From the NCBI RefSeq assembly GCF_033096465.1, contig NZ_AP028156.1:190001-254000 (forward strand): a DNA stretch of 64,000 nucleotides, in the 5' to 3' direction. This document shows, one piece after another, positions 10,899-20,056 of the stretch; the stretch's first letter is position 1; every line of letters starts with the position of its first letter. The notes under the pieces were generated by a model. It worked only from the letters and a program-made list of their open reading frames with translations. It was not told the origin of the DNA and ran no database searches. This DNA comes from Blautia luti. Its GTDB lineage: Bacteria; Bacillota; Clostridia; Lachnospirales; Lachnospiraceae. The position numbers and the translations under genes are program-made.

Positions 10899-12920
10899 TT
10901 GAACATTAAAAATTCCTGTATTTCCTACATTGACACAGACTGGTCCTATCAGCTTGCCAAACGCATGGAAAAAGAAAAAACCAATTCTGTCCTGGGTTAT
11001 CGTACTGCAGGTTCTGATGCAGAGACGGCCACAGGGGAGATGCTTTATAAAGAAATGGAGCAGATCGGCCTGAAAGATGTAACGAAGGATAGGTTTACAC
11101 TGGATGGCTGGGAATTTAAGAAAGCTGTACTGAAGTTCACGGATGAAGCAGGCCAGACTCATGAATTCCAGATGGGCGGTTACCAGACGAACTTCGAAAC
11201 GGACGAATTTCAGGATTACGAACTTGTCTATCTGGGAAAAGGCACAGCAGCTGATTACGAAGGAGTGAATGTAAAAGGCAGGCTGGTTATGGTGGAGATC
11301 AACCAGAGGGATGAATGGTGGATCAGCTTTCCGGTATATCAGGCCTATTTAAGAGGGGCAGCAGCTCTCATTGCAGTGCAGGCCAACGGTTACGGTGAGA
11401 TCGCGGAGACAGCCCTGAATGCACAGGATATTGCTGGGCCGGATTTCGCACCTGCATTTTCCTTGTCACAGGCAGATGCCCGGGTACTGAAAGATGCCTT
11501 GAGGGAGAAAGAATTCGTTACCGTTTCCCTTGATGCCTGCTCCAGGGTGATGCCTGATGTGAAAGCCAGCAATATTGTGGGAAAAATCCCAGGTACAGAG
11601 ACAGATTCCATGATCCTGTTATCTGCCCATTATGATTCCTATTTCGATGGATTTCAGGATGACAATGCAGCCATCGCCATGATGCTGGGAATTGCCAGGG
11701 CTTTGGTAAAGGGAGGATATCAGCCTGCTCATACCATCGTCTTCTGTGCCATGGCAGCGGAAGAATGGGGAGTGATCGACTCCAAGTACGACTGGTCCAC
11801 AGGGGCTTACAATCAGATATTTCGCGTACATCCGGAATGGCAGGGAAAAGTAATTGCAGATCTGAACTTTGAACTTCCGGCCCATGCACATAATACCCGG
11901 GATGCCATCCGCTGTACCTATGAATATGCAGATTTTATCCGGGAGTTTACAGAATCACTCACTGTGCCAAAAGAGGCGTATCCGGATGGGATTACAGTTC
12001 TGTATCCCATTGAAACCTGGTCCGATGATTTCTCCATGGCGATCGCGGGGATTCCTTCTACAGTCAATGATTTCAGTGCAGGTCCCTTCATGCAGAATTA
12101 TTATCATTCACAGTATGATAATCAGGATGTATATCAGGAACCGGTCTATCGTTTCCATCATGAATGTTATCTGAAACTGATCATGGAATTGGACCGTCTG
12201 GTACTGCCGCCGATGAATTTCGGCAATACCATGCATGCAGTGGCAGCCAGTGTGAGGGATACAGCTTCTGACTGTGCATCAGGAGATCAGAAGGAACTTC
12301 TGACACAACTGGAGGCAGCAGAAGAACTGGGATCACAGATCTATGACTGGATTTGCAGGATCAACGGAGAATATCAGAGTTTGACAGAGCGTTCAGCGAA
12401 GAAAGCTTTCCGTGAGAAATGGCAGCCACAGGGACAGAAACTTCTTCATATTTTCCGCAAGACTCAGGATTATCTGGTGCGCCTGAACTGGCAGGATGAA
12501 GTAATGTTTCCGCAGGAAGCAGCAGCCTGGAATATCCGCCAGCTTGAGAAAGCAAGGATATCCCTGGAGAAAAATGACATCACAGATGCGCTGAAAGCCC
12601 TTTACCGGGTAGATAATAATATGTATGCCTTTCTTTTTGACGAAGAGGTTTACTATCATTTCACAGAATACATCCTTCACCAGCCCAAGGACCGCCTGAT
12701 GTGGGGAGCAGGACGCATCATGCATCATGAGAACCTCTACGGGATCGTTCAGAAACTGAAAGAGCGGATGAATGAAAAAGAGCCTGAACTGGATGAAGAG
12801 ATCCGCCGCCTGGAGGCTGCCCTGCGCAGACAGAGAGCTTACTACAGAGATGATATCCGCTATCTGAAACAATCGGTTTCCAGGATTTACGTAATGCTGG
12901 AAGAAATAAAAGGATGTTAG
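10899..12920 (+). CDS. M28 family zinc metallopeptidase
   Basis: A 673-residue predicted M28 peptidase. A PA (protease-associated) insert spans roughly residues 120-225. The co-catalytic zinc ligands appear in order: His/Asp in SAHYDSYFDG, DD in QDDNAA, Glu-Glu in AAEEWG, and Asp in ADLNFE. After the catalytic domain comes a helical C-terminal extension of about 230 residues with no recognised family. There is no signal peptide, so it is probably cytoplasmic. The start is taken as TTG at 10899, behind AGGAAAGAGG; earlier ATG codons fall in or next to the preceding terminator. It is probably monocistronic and may trim peptides. Specificity cannot be read from the sequence. Confidence 0.85.
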   Translation: MNIKNSCISYIDTDWSYQLAKRMEKEKTNSVLGYRTAGSDAETATGEMLYKEMEQIGLKDVTKDRFTLDGWEFKKAVLKFTDEAGQTHEFQMGGYQTNFETDEFQDYELVYLGKGTAADYEGVNVKGRLVMVEINQRDEWWISFPVYQAYLRGAAALIAVQANGYGEIAETALNAQDIAGPDFAPAFSLSQADARVLKDALREKEFVTVSLDACSRVMPDVKASNIVGKIPGTETDSMILLSAHYDSYFDGFQDDNAAIAMMLGIARALVKGGYQPAHTIVFCAMAAEEWGVIDSKYDWSTGAYNQIFRVHPEWQGKVIADLNFELPAHAHNTRDAIRCTYEYADFIREFTESLTVPKEAYPDGITVLYPIETWSDDFSMAIAGIPSTVNDFSAGPFMQNYYHSQYDNQDVYQEPVYRFHHECYLKLIMELDRLVLPPMNFGNTMHAVAASVRDTASDCASGDQKELLTQLEAAEELGSQIYDWICRINGEYQSLTERSAKKAFREKWQPQGQKLLHIFRKTQDYLVRLNWQDEVMFPQEAAAWNIRQLEKARISLEKNDITDALKALYRVDNNMYAFLFDEEVYYHFTEYILHQPKDRLMWGAGRIMHHENLYGIVQKLKERMNEKEPELDEEIRRLEAALRRQRAYYRDDIRYLKQSVSRIYVMLEEIKGC

Positions 12921-13001
12921 GGTCAAAGCGTGCAGGCACGAACGGCTTTTTGAACTTTAACTCTGATATTATAGAATAATTGAAGGAGATTTATACATAA
13001 T

Positions 13002-13643
13002 ATGGAAAGCAATAAGTTATACAGAGTACAGGAAGACGATTTGCCGCGATTGCAGAAACTGCTGACGGTCTGCTTCGCCCAGGATCCGTTATATCATGCA
13101 CTGATCCCTGATGACGATACCAGAGAACGGCTTCTCCCGGAGCTTTTTTCCTGCGATCTGACGGAGTTTTTTCACACCTGTGAGATCTATTCCGACAGCA
13201 GTGAACTGAACAGTATTCTGGTGGTTTCTGATGAAACAGAGCATTATAATTTCCTGGAGTACTGCCTCACAGAGGCGAAGGCCATGCTTACCACAGATGG
13301 CTGGCTGATCAAAGAGGATCCCAGCCTGAAGACCTTCTGGAATTTCGTTCAGGGAAAGGATTACCTGAATTCCAGCTGGACGGACCAGCTTCATCAGACC
13401 GAACGGCTTCATGTAATTTACCTGGCAGTGGATCCGGGCCATCAGCACCATGGACTGGCAGAACTTCTGATGGATGAAGTGATCGATTATGCACAGGAAC
13501 ATAAGATGCTGATCTCCCTGGAAACGCATAATCCCAACAATGTTCCCATCTATGAGCATTTCGGCTTCAAGACTTATGGAATTGTGGAGAAACCTCATTT
13601 CGGACTGAAGCAGTATTGTATGATCAAAGAAGCATCTGTATAA
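13002..13643 (+). CDS. GNAT family N-acetyltransferase
   Basis: A 213-residue GNAT protein. The acetyl-CoA binding region is seen as VIYLAVDPGHQHHGLAELLM (a Q/RxxGxG/A-like loop, here QHHGLA), followed by the typical beta-bulge segment NPNNVPIYEHFGF. The N-terminal half matches the small-molecule-acetylating GNAT type more than ribosomal ones. GAAGGAG precedes the ATG. The substrate is unknown and the neighbours give no clear clue. Confidence 0.88.
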   Translation: MESNKLYRVQEDDLPRLQKLLTVCFAQDPLYHALIPDDDTRERLLPELFSCDLTEFFHTCEIYSDSSELNSILVVSDETEHYNFLEYCLTEAKAMLTTDGWLIKEDPSLKTFWNFVQGKDYLNSSWTDQLHQTERLHVIYLAVDPGHQHHGLAELLMDEVIDYAQEHKMLISLETHNPNNVPIYEHFGFKTYGIVEKPHFGLKQYCMIKEASV

Positions 13644-13773
13644 AAAAATAGCCTATTTTGCAGTTGGATTTTTGTATAAATCTTCATCTGGTAATCTTTG
13701 CAGATTTATATTATAATAAGATATAAATATGTTGTACTATATCAAGAAAGATAACTAATAAGGAGGACTTATA

Positions 13774-14151
13774 ATGGTACGCAACGCGATGAGCGCAACT
13801 GAATATTATATTTTGAATTATTTATGGTCCAGAGAAACACCAGGGACTTTTTCCGAGATTATGAATTACTTTAATAACGAGGCAAATAAAGAATGGAAAA
13901 AGCAGACTGTAAATACATTCCTTACACGCCTTGCTCAGAAAGGTTTTCTGAATATTGACAAAAGCGGTAAACGTGCGATCTATATTCCGGCCGTTACGAA
14001 GCAGAAATATTTCGAGAATTATGCTCAGCAGATCGTTGACGATTCTTATGAAGGTTCTCTGAAGAATTTTGTCAGTGCATTTACCAATGTCCGTAAGCTG
14101 ACTGAGAGCGAGAAAGAAGATCTGATCAATTATATTAAAGGACTGAATTAA
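13774..14151 (+). CDS. BlaI/MecI-like winged-helix repressor
   Basis: A 125-residue protein of the BlaI/MecI/CopY penicillinase repressor family. The N-terminal winged helix includes SATEYYILNYLW and TVNTFLTRLAQKGFL, the recognition region of the family; the C-terminal half would form the dimerisation domain. AAGGAGG precedes the ATG. No BlaR1-type sensor protease or beta-lactamase gene is next to it, so its target and inducer are unknown. It stands alone between its own promoter region and a terminator. Confidence 0.88.
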   Translation: MVRNAMSATEYYILNYLWSRETPGTFSEIMNYFNNEANKEWKKQTVNTFLTRLAQKGFLNIDKSGKRAIYIPAVTKQKYFENYAQQIVDDSYEGSLKNFVSAFTNVRKLTESEKEDLINYIKGLN

Positions 14152-14175
14152 TATAGAAGAGAGACATCAGTGGAA

Positions 14176-14208
14176 AGAAGAATCCTGCAGGCAGGGTTCT
14201 TTTTTTTG
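14176..14208 (+). terminator. terminator after the BlaI-like gene
   Basis: AGAATCCTGC and GCAGGGTTCT pair over 10 positions (one G-U) around a 2-4 nt loop and are followed by eight T residues. Confidence 0.9.
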
Positions 14209-14294
14209 TATGTTTTTTGATACAATTCAATTTTTTTTCGTAAATACTAGACAAAATATAAAAAGTTGTTTTATACTGTTCAGGCAAAAAATAA

Positions 14295-14500
14295 ATAACA
14301 TTTATTGGTTTTGAACCAGTCGTTGTAAGTTCCGCAAGGATTAATAGAGAAACCGGTGTAAGTCCGGTACGATCCCGTCACTGTAATAGGGAGCTTCGTA
14401 ATGATAAATGTCACTGGACCATGTGAAGTTAAAGTTGGTCTGGGAAGGCGATTTCGAAGTGATGATTTTAAGTCAGGAGAACTGCTTACAATTGGGATAG
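14295..14500 (+). ncRNA. cobalamin (B12) riboswitch
   Basis: The leader contains the conserved cobalamin-riboswitch core in order: GGTGTAAGTCCGGT (about 14355), GATCCCGTCACTGTA (about 14371), CACTGGACCATGTG (about 14412), TCTGGGAAGGCG (about 14440) and the B12 box AGTCAGGAGAACTGC (14471-14485). Binding of a cobalamin normally shuts down expression of the downstream genes. Here a terminator (14551-14588) follows, so control is probably at transcription elongation. It places the following ABC importer under corrinoid supply. Confidence 0.95.
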
Positions 14501-14550
14501 GAATGATTCTTACGGTAGATAGGAAGCATAATTTTTTCGTGTCATTTTGT

Positions 14551-14588
14551 GTCCGTATGTATGGTATTTTATATACGGGCTATTTTTT
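14551..14588 (+). terminator. riboswitch-linked terminator
   Basis: GTCCGTATGT pairs fully with ATATACGGGC (two G-U pairs) around a 10-nt loop, followed by TATTTTTTT. It sits 65 nt after the B12 box and is the natural expression platform of the riboswitch. Confidence 0.85.
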
Positions 14589-14601
14589 TGCGTAAAATTA
14601 A

Positions 14602-14651
14602 GCCCCCTGGGGGGATTTTTCCGCGTTACTGAACAAAAGGCGCTCAGTAAC
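14602..14651 (+). other. two extra hairpins between riboswitch and first gene
   Basis: A GC palindrome GCCCCCTGGGGGGA (14602-14615) is followed by five T residues. A perfect 8-bp stem GTTACTGA/TCAGTAAC (14625-14651) then ends 32 nt before the ribosome binding site. They may be a backup terminator and an mRNA-stabilising or translation-linked hairpin. The function is inference only. Confidence 0.55.
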
Positions 14652-14699
14652 AATTCTGAAATTGGTTTAATTCACGAAAGATGTAGGAAGGAGATTATT

Positions 14700-15638
14700 T
14701 TGACGAAAAAACAAATCGGGAAAAGATTTCTGCAGATTCTGATCGTCCTTTTCGGTATCAGTTTTCTGACCTTTGGACTGACTTATCTGTCTCCTGGTGA
14801 TCCGGCTGAGATCATGCTGACAGAGTGCGGTAATCTTCCCACACCGGAGCTTCTGGAACAGACAAGACATGAGCTGGGTCTTGACCAGCCGTTTCTTGTA
14901 CAGTATGGAAGCTGGCTCAAGGGTGTGCTTACCGGAGATATGGGACAGTCCTATTCCTTTAAGATGCCGGTAGTACAGAAACTTGTATCCTGTTTCTGGC
15001 CAACCCTGAAGATGTCTTTGCTGGCATTGCTGATGATGATCGTGATTTCCATCCCATTGGGAATCCTGGCAGCAGTGTATCAGAACAAATTCCCGGACTA
15101 TTTTGTAAGAGGAATTACTTTTATCGGGGTGTCCGTACCAAGCTTCTGGCTGGGTCTGATCTTACTTAGCATCTTCGGTGTACAGCTTCGCTGGGTAAAT
15201 GTAGCAGGAGGAAGCACCGACTTAAAGGCGATGATCCTGCCGTCACTTACGTTGGCCCTTGCCATGTCTGCGAAATATACAAGACAGGTAAGAAGTGCGG
15301 TTCTGGAGGAGCTTCACCAGGATTATGTAACAGGTGCACGAATGAGAGGAATCAAAGAGAGCGTAATCCTCTGGAGACATGTTCTTCCGAATGTAATGCT
15401 CCCACTGGTAACTCTGCTTGGACTTTCTCTGGGAAGTCTTCTTGGCGGTACTGCGGTCGTTGAGATCATCTACAACTGGCCTGGTATGGGAAATATGGCA
15501 GTCAAAGCAATCTCCTGCCGCGATTATCCGCTGGTTCAGGGATATGTACTGTGGATCGCTATCCTGTATATGTGTATCAATCTGCTTGTGGATCTGTCCT
15601 ATACTTATCTGGATCCAAGACTTAAGGAGGATAGATAA
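14700..15638 (+). CDS. ABC transporter permease, nickel/dipeptide type (NikB/DppB-like)
   Basis: A 312-residue permease of the peptide/nickel importer class. The N terminus shows the family signature (RFLQILIVLFGISFLTFGL, then LSPGDPAE) and the C-terminal half carries the inner-membrane binding-protein-dependent transport domain (GARMRGIKES and HVLPNVMLPL). The start is TTG at 14700 behind AGGAAGGAGA; longer in-frame readings run back into the riboswitch terminator. It is the first gene under the cobalamin riboswitch and abuts the second permease. The usual length of the family is 300-340 residues. Confidence 0.92.
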   Translation: MTKKQIGKRFLQILIVLFGISFLTFGLTYLSPGDPAEIMLTECGNLPTPELLEQTRHELGLDQPFLVQYGSWLKGVLTGDMGQSYSFKMPVVQKLVSCFWPTLKMSLLALLMMIVISIPLGILAAVYQNKFPDYFVRGITFIGVSVPSFWLGLILLSIFGVQLRWVNVAGGSTDLKAMILPSLTLALAMSAKYTRQVRSAVLEELHQDYVTGARMRGIKESVILWRHVLPNVMLPLVTLLGLSLGSLLGGTAVVEIIYNWPGMGNMAVKAISCRDYPLVQGYVLWIAILYMCINLLVDLSYTYLDPRLKEDR

Positions 15639-16463
15639 TTGAAGTTAGCGAAAGTATTTAAAGAAAATAAGCAGTTTACCCTTTTTTCGATACTGGCGCT
15701 GGTGGTAGTCGGTGTAGCTGTGTTTGCTCCGCAGATCGCACCCTACGACCCGCTGGATGCAGTAATGCTGGAATCCCTTCAGGCGCCAAGTTCTGCACAT
15801 CCCTTTGGAACAGACAAGCTGGGACGTGACCTGTTATCACGAGTGATCTTCGGAACCAGAACTTCTCTGGTCATGACATTATGTCTGGTAGCAGTTATCT
15901 TTGTGATCGGTACATTTCTTGGAGTTATCGCCGGATACTTCGGTGGAATCATAGACAGTGTGATCATGCGTATCGCAGATATGATGATCTCTTTCCCTGG
16001 TCTGGTACTTGCCATCGCAATCGCCGGTATGCTGGGACCGAACCTTGTAAATGCGGTTATCTCCATTGCAGCAGTAAGCTGGACCAAATATGCCCGTCTT
16101 GCACGAAGCATGGTACTGAGAGTAAAGAAAAACCTTTATATTGAAGCAGCAGTCGTAAACGGAACCAAGACATGGAAGATTCTGCTTGTACATGTTCTCC
16201 CGAACATGGTTACTCAGATGGTAGTAACTGCAGCAGCAGATATCGGAACCATGATGCTGGAGCTGGCATCCTTGTCATTCCTTGGTTTTGGTGCTACAGC
16301 GCCGACACCTGAATGGGGACTGATGCTCAACGAGGGAAGAACTTACATGGCAAAAGCACCTTGGCTGATGATCTACCCAGGTATTGCGATCGTGATCTGC
16401 GTAGTTATCTTCAACATGCTTGGTGACAGCATCCGTGACGTTCTCGATCCGAGACAGGAGTAA
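15639..16463 (+). CDS. ABC transporter permease, nickel/dipeptide type (NikC/DppC-like)
   Basis: A 274-residue second permease. The family signature HPFGTDKLGRDLLSRVIFGT is present near residues 48-67, followed by the transport domain (AAVVNGTKTWKILLVHVLPN). The start is TTG immediately after the upstream stop codon, with AAGGAGG 8 bp before it, so translation is coupled. It forms the membrane channel with the previous gene product. Confidence 0.92.
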   Translation: MKLAKVFKENKQFTLFSILALVVVGVAVFAPQIAPYDPLDAVMLESLQAPSSAHPFGTDKLGRDLLSRVIFGTRTSLVMTLCLVAVIFVIGTFLGVIAGYFGGIIDSVIMRIADMMISFPGLVLAIAIAGMLGPNLVNAVISIAAVSWTKYARLARSMVLRVKKNLYIEAAVVNGTKTWKILLVHVLPNMVTQMVVTAAADIGTMMLELASLSFLGFGATAPTPEWGLMLNEGRTYMAKAPWLMIYPGIAIVICVVIFNMLGDSIRDVLDPRQE

Positions 16464-16701
16464 GAAAGCAGGCTGTTGTTTCTTATATAATGAGGACAGC
16501 TCAAATATATCCGCATGGTAAAAAAATGCCGGGTATAAAAAGTTCTGCGGCTTCCGTACTGAACCGTAGAAGATAAGGTAAGATAGAGTAACAATCAACC
16601 GGTGCAGACAGCAATCGGACTTCTGCACAAGTAATAATGATAAATGATCAACCATAAAGTGGAAATGAATCCCACTTACCTAATTTTTTCAGGAGGAATA
16701 T
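16464..16701 (+). other. 238-bp intergenic leader with hairpins
   Basis: No gene is seen between the second permease and the binding-protein gene. The stretch holds a perfect 7-bp stem GTGCAGA/TCTGCAC (16602-16628) and a small AAGTGG/CCACTT hairpin (16656-16680 region) followed by a T-run, just before the ribosome binding site CAGGAGG. This could be an attenuator or a processing site setting a different level for the binding protein. I see no second cobalamin riboswitch core. Confidence 0.4.
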
Positions 16702-18258
16702 ATGAAAAACACATTATTCAAAAAAGTTTTAGCAGTAGCACTTGCATGTACAATGACATTTTCCATGGCAACTGTAACTCACGCAGCAGATGCAAAAGAG
16801 ATCACAATCGGTGTAACAAGCTTCGCTGATACTCTGGAGCCTACAGAGCAGTACTTCAGCTGGGTTGTTTCCCGTTATGCTATTGGTGAGTGCCTTACTA
16901 AATTCGATGAGAACGGTGAAATCGTTCCTTGTCTGGCAGAGAGCTGGGAAAACAGCGAAGACGGACTTACATGGACATTCAAGATCCGTGAAGGCGTGAA
17001 ATTCTCCAACGGTGATGACATGACACCGGAGATGGTAATGGCATCTATCCAGCGTACAGCTGACAAGAGCGACCGTGTACAGGAGTTCTTTGACCTGGAC
17101 AGCATGGAAGTTGACGGACAGAACCTGATCTTCCACTTAAACAGAGCAAACGCAAACATGGCAGGAAGCCTTGCAGACCCGTTATTCCTGATCGTAGATA
17201 CAAACGTAGATGACTCTACATTTGCAATGGAAGGACCGATCTGTACAGGACCTTACGCAGTAGAATCTTTCAGCCCTACAGACTCCTGCGTTGTGGTTAA
17301 GAATGAGAATTACTGGGATGGAGAAGTGCCGCTGGATAAGGTTACACTGAAATGTGTAGATGATCAGACAACACGTTCCATGGCTCTTCAGACAGGTGAG
17401 ATCGATATCGCTTATAACTTAAAGACAGAGAACCTTATTGAGTTTGAAGGAAATGACAATTATGAGATCCAGGAGCTTCAGTCCCTGCGTTCCACATACG
17501 CATTCATGAACCAGAGTGAAGGTCGTGCACTCAGCGATAAAGCGCTTCGCCAGGCACTTCTGCGCGGACTTGATAAACAGACATACTGTGACGTTCTTCT
17601 TGAGGGTGGAGCTACAGCAGGTAAAGCACCGGTACCTCCGACACTTGACTTCGGATTTGATGATCTGAACGATGAGAACAGCTATGATCCGGAAGGTGCG
17701 AAAGCAATCCTTGAGGAAGCTGGATACAAAGATACAGACGGTGACGGATTCGTGGAAACACCGGACGGAGATCCGCTGACACTTGATTTCGTTATCTATA
17801 CAAGCCGTGCAGAGCTTGGTGTTTACGCACAGGCAGCACAGGCAAGCTTAAAAGATATCGGTATCAATGTAAACCTGAACACAGTAAGTTATGAAACACT
17901 TCTCGACATGAGAGATTCCGGTCAGTATGACCTTCTTATCTGGAACGTACTTGTTGCAAACACAGGTGACCCGGAAAACTACTTAAGAGAAAACTGGTAC
18001 AGCAAATCTGCAAACAACACAGCAGGATACAATAATCCGGAAGTAGATGAACTTCTTGATGAGCTTGCAGGAACATTTGACGAAGAAGAAAGAAAAGACC
18101 TGATCATCAAGATCCAGCAGGATATCATGGATGATGCAGCAACTGTATTCTTCGGATATGAGACAACTTATCTGTTCTCCAACAAGAGAGTTACAGGCGT
18201 GAAGATGTATCCGATGGATTACTACTGGCTGACAAAAGACATTACACTTGCTGAGTAA
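16702..18258 (+). CDS. family 5 extracellular solute-binding protein
   Basis: A 518-residue periplasmic-type binding protein of the dipeptide/oligopeptide/nickel family (SBP_bac_5). A signal peptide of about 29 residues ends at THAAD. Family marks include GECLTKFDENGEIVPCLAES, the segment TWTFKIREGVKFSNGD and the conserved NENYWDG. No canonical lipobox Cys is seen. It lies between the permease pair and the ATPase pair, making a complete importer. The ligand cannot be read directly; the riboswitch points to cobalt, a cobalt chelate or a corrinoid precursor, although peptides remain possible. Confidence 0.92.
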   Translation: MKNTLFKKVLAVALACTMTFSMATVTHAADAKEITIGVTSFADTLEPTEQYFSWVVSRYAIGECLTKFDENGEIVPCLAESWENSEDGLTWTFKIREGVKFSNGDDMTPEMVMASIQRTADKSDRVQEFFDLDSMEVDGQNLIFHLNRANANMAGSLADPLFLIVDTNVDDSTFAMEGPICTGPYAVESFSPTDSCVVVKNENYWDGEVPLDKVTLKCVDDQTTRSMALQTGEIDIAYNLKTENLIEFEGNDNYEIQELQSLRSTYAFMNQSEGRALSDKALRQALLRGLDKQTYCDVLLEGGATAGKAPVPPTLDFGFDDLNDENSYDPEGAKAILEEAGYKDTDGDGFVETPDGDPLTLDFVIYTSRAELGVYAQAAQASLKDIGINVNLNTVSYETLLDMRDSGQYDLLIWNVLVANTGDPENYLRENWYSKSANNTAGYNNPEVDELLDELAGTFDEEERKDLIIKIQQDIMDDAATVFFGYETTYLFSNKRVTGVKMYPMDYYWLTKDITLAE

Positions 18259-18284
18259 TCTTAATCAAAAAGGAGCGTTAATTT

Positions 18285-19070
18285 ATGCTTGAAATAAAGG
18301 ATCTCTCAGTCCAGTATGGAAAGCAGGCACCTACCATCGAACATTTCAACCTGAACATGAAGAAGGGCGAGATCATCAGTGTTGTAGGTGAGAGTGGAAG
18401 TGGAAAGACCACTGTTATCAGAGCTGTCCTCGGCGCACTTGCCGGAGGCGGTAAGGTAACACAGGGAGATATCCTCTTTAACGGAAAATCCCTGCTGACC
18501 AATACCAAGGATGAATGGAGACAGTTAAGAGGAACACGTATATCCATGATCTTCCAGGACTGCGGCGGAACCCTGAATCCGATCCGTAAGATTGGAAGCC
18601 AGTTCGTGGAATATATCTGTACTCATTCAAAAATGTCAAAAGAAGAAGCATGGAAAAAGGGTGTCAGCATGATCGAGAAGATGCGTCTTCCGGAAGCAGA
18701 GAATATCATGAACAGTTATCCTCATCAGCTTTCCGGTGGTATGCGTCAGCGTGTCGGTATCGCCATGGCAATGACCTTTAATCCGGAACTGCTTCTGGCA
18801 GACGAACCGACCAGTGCGCTGGACGTTACCACTCAGGCACAGATCGTACGTCAGATGATGGAACTTCGTGATGATTTTCACACAAGTATCATCATCGTAA
18901 CCCATAACATTGGTGTAGCTGCTTACATGGCGGATCAGCTGATCGTTATGCAGCACGGAAAAGTCGTGGATCAGGGAACAAGGGATGAGGTTATGAATCA
19001 TCCGACAAGTGATTATACAAAGAAACTTCTGGCAGCAGTACCGGAAATGGAGGGACGCCGTTTTGTTTAA
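18285..19070 (+). CDS. ABC transporter ATPase, NikD/DppD-like
   Basis: A 261-residue ATP-binding subunit. It has Walker A GESGSGKTT, Q loop MIFQD, signature LSGGMRQR, Walker B LLLADEPTSALD and the switch His in VTHN. It lacks the longer oligopeptide C-terminal extension often found in DppD/OppD. Its end overlaps the next ATPase gene by 8 bp, implying coupled translation. Confidence 0.93.
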   Translation: MLEIKDLSVQYGKQAPTIEHFNLNMKKGEIISVVGESGSGKTTVIRAVLGALAGGGKVTQGDILFNGKSLLTNTKDEWRQLRGTRISMIFQDCGGTLNPIRKIGSQFVEYICTHSKMSKEEAWKKGVSMIEKMRLPEAENIMNSYPHQLSGGMRQRVGIAMAMTFNPELLLADEPTSALDVTTQAQIVRQMMELRDDFHTSIIIVTHNIGVAAYMADQLIVMQHGKVVDQGTRDEVMNHPTSDYTKKLLAAVPEMEGRRFV

Positions 19071-20037
19071 GGAATCAGATATCGTGCTGAGTGCAAAGCA
19101 CATCGTAAAACAGTTTCCGGCATCCCATGGACGGACACTGACAGCCTGCAATGACATTAACCTTAATGTATATAAAGGCAAGACATTAGGAATTGTAGGA
19201 GAGAGTGGATGCGGTAAATCCACATTCGTAAGAATGGTCATCTCCCTCGACAAGCCTACCAGCGGTGAGATTCTGTATCATGGCAAAAACCTTGCTGATC
19301 TTTCCAGGAAAGAAACATGGTTAAACCGCCAGAACATGCAGATGGTTTTCCAGGATCCGCTGGCATCATTTAACCCGAAGATGAAGATCGTGGATATCCT
19401 TACAGAGCCGCTGATCAATTTCGGAAAATTAAAGAAAAGCGAAAAAGAAGCCAAAGCAAGAGAACTGCTGGAAATGGTAGAACTGCCGGGTGATTTCGTA
19501 GATCGTTATCCGCACAACATGAGTGGTGGACAGAGACAGAGAATCAGTATTGCAAGAGCGCTTTCACTGGAACCGGAGATCCTGGTTTGTGATGAGGCGA
19601 CATCTGCACTGGACGTTTCCGTACAGGAATCTGTGATCGAGCTTCTGGTACGACTTCAGAAAGAAAAAAATATCAGCATGCTTTTTATCTGTCATGACCT
19701 GGCGCTGATCCGCTCTTTTGCCCATCAGATCGCTGTTATGTATCTGGGAAATATCGTAGAGGTTATTCCCGGTGAAGATGTTACAGAGCATGCAGTACAT
19801 CCGTATACACAGGCACTTCTGGGTGCACAGTTCTCAATCCACATGGATCCCAGTCAGAAAATCCAGAGTATCGAGAGTGAAGCACCAAGTCCTCTGGATG
19901 TACCTAAGGGCTGCCCTTTCCAGAACCGCTGCGAGCATTGTATTGACAGATGTAAGGCAGAGATGCCGAAGCTGAAAGAAATTGCTCCCGGACATGAAGC
20001 AGCTTGTTTCTATGTGGAGGAGCATCTGAAAAATTGA
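19063..20037 (+). CDS. ABC transporter ATPase, NikE/DppF-like
   Basis: A 324-residue ATP-binding subunit with Walker A GESGCGKST, Q loop MVFQDP, signature MSGGQRQR, Walker B ILVCDEATSALD and switch CHD. The C-terminal oligopeptide/nickel extension carries a Cys cluster (GCPFQNRCEHCIDRCK and a later AACF), a common feature of this family. The start is TTG at 19063 behind GGAGG, overlapping the upstream ATPase gene; longer readings begin deep inside that gene. With the previous subunit it forms the heterodimeric motor. Confidence 0.92.
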   Translation: MFKESDIVLSAKHIVKQFPASHGRTLTACNDINLNVYKGKTLGIVGESGCGKSTFVRMVISLDKPTSGEILYHGKNLADLSRKETWLNRQNMQMVFQDPLASFNPKMKIVDILTEPLINFGKLKKSEKEAKARELLEMVELPGDFVDRYPHNMSGGQRQRISIARALSLEPEILVCDEATSALDVSVQESVIELLVRLQKEKNISMLFICHDLALIRSFAHQIAVMYLGNIVEVIPGEDVTEHAVHPYTQALLGAQFSIHMDPSQKIQSIESEAPSPLDVPKGCPFQNRCEHCIDRCKAEMPKLKEIAPGHEAACFYVEEHLKN

Positions 20038-20056
20038 AGGAAAGGGGGAAGGTGTA

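Noticed and set aside
16464..16701. A second cobalamin riboswitch before the binding-protein gene
   Set aside because: None of the conserved core blocks is present; only simple hairpins are seen.
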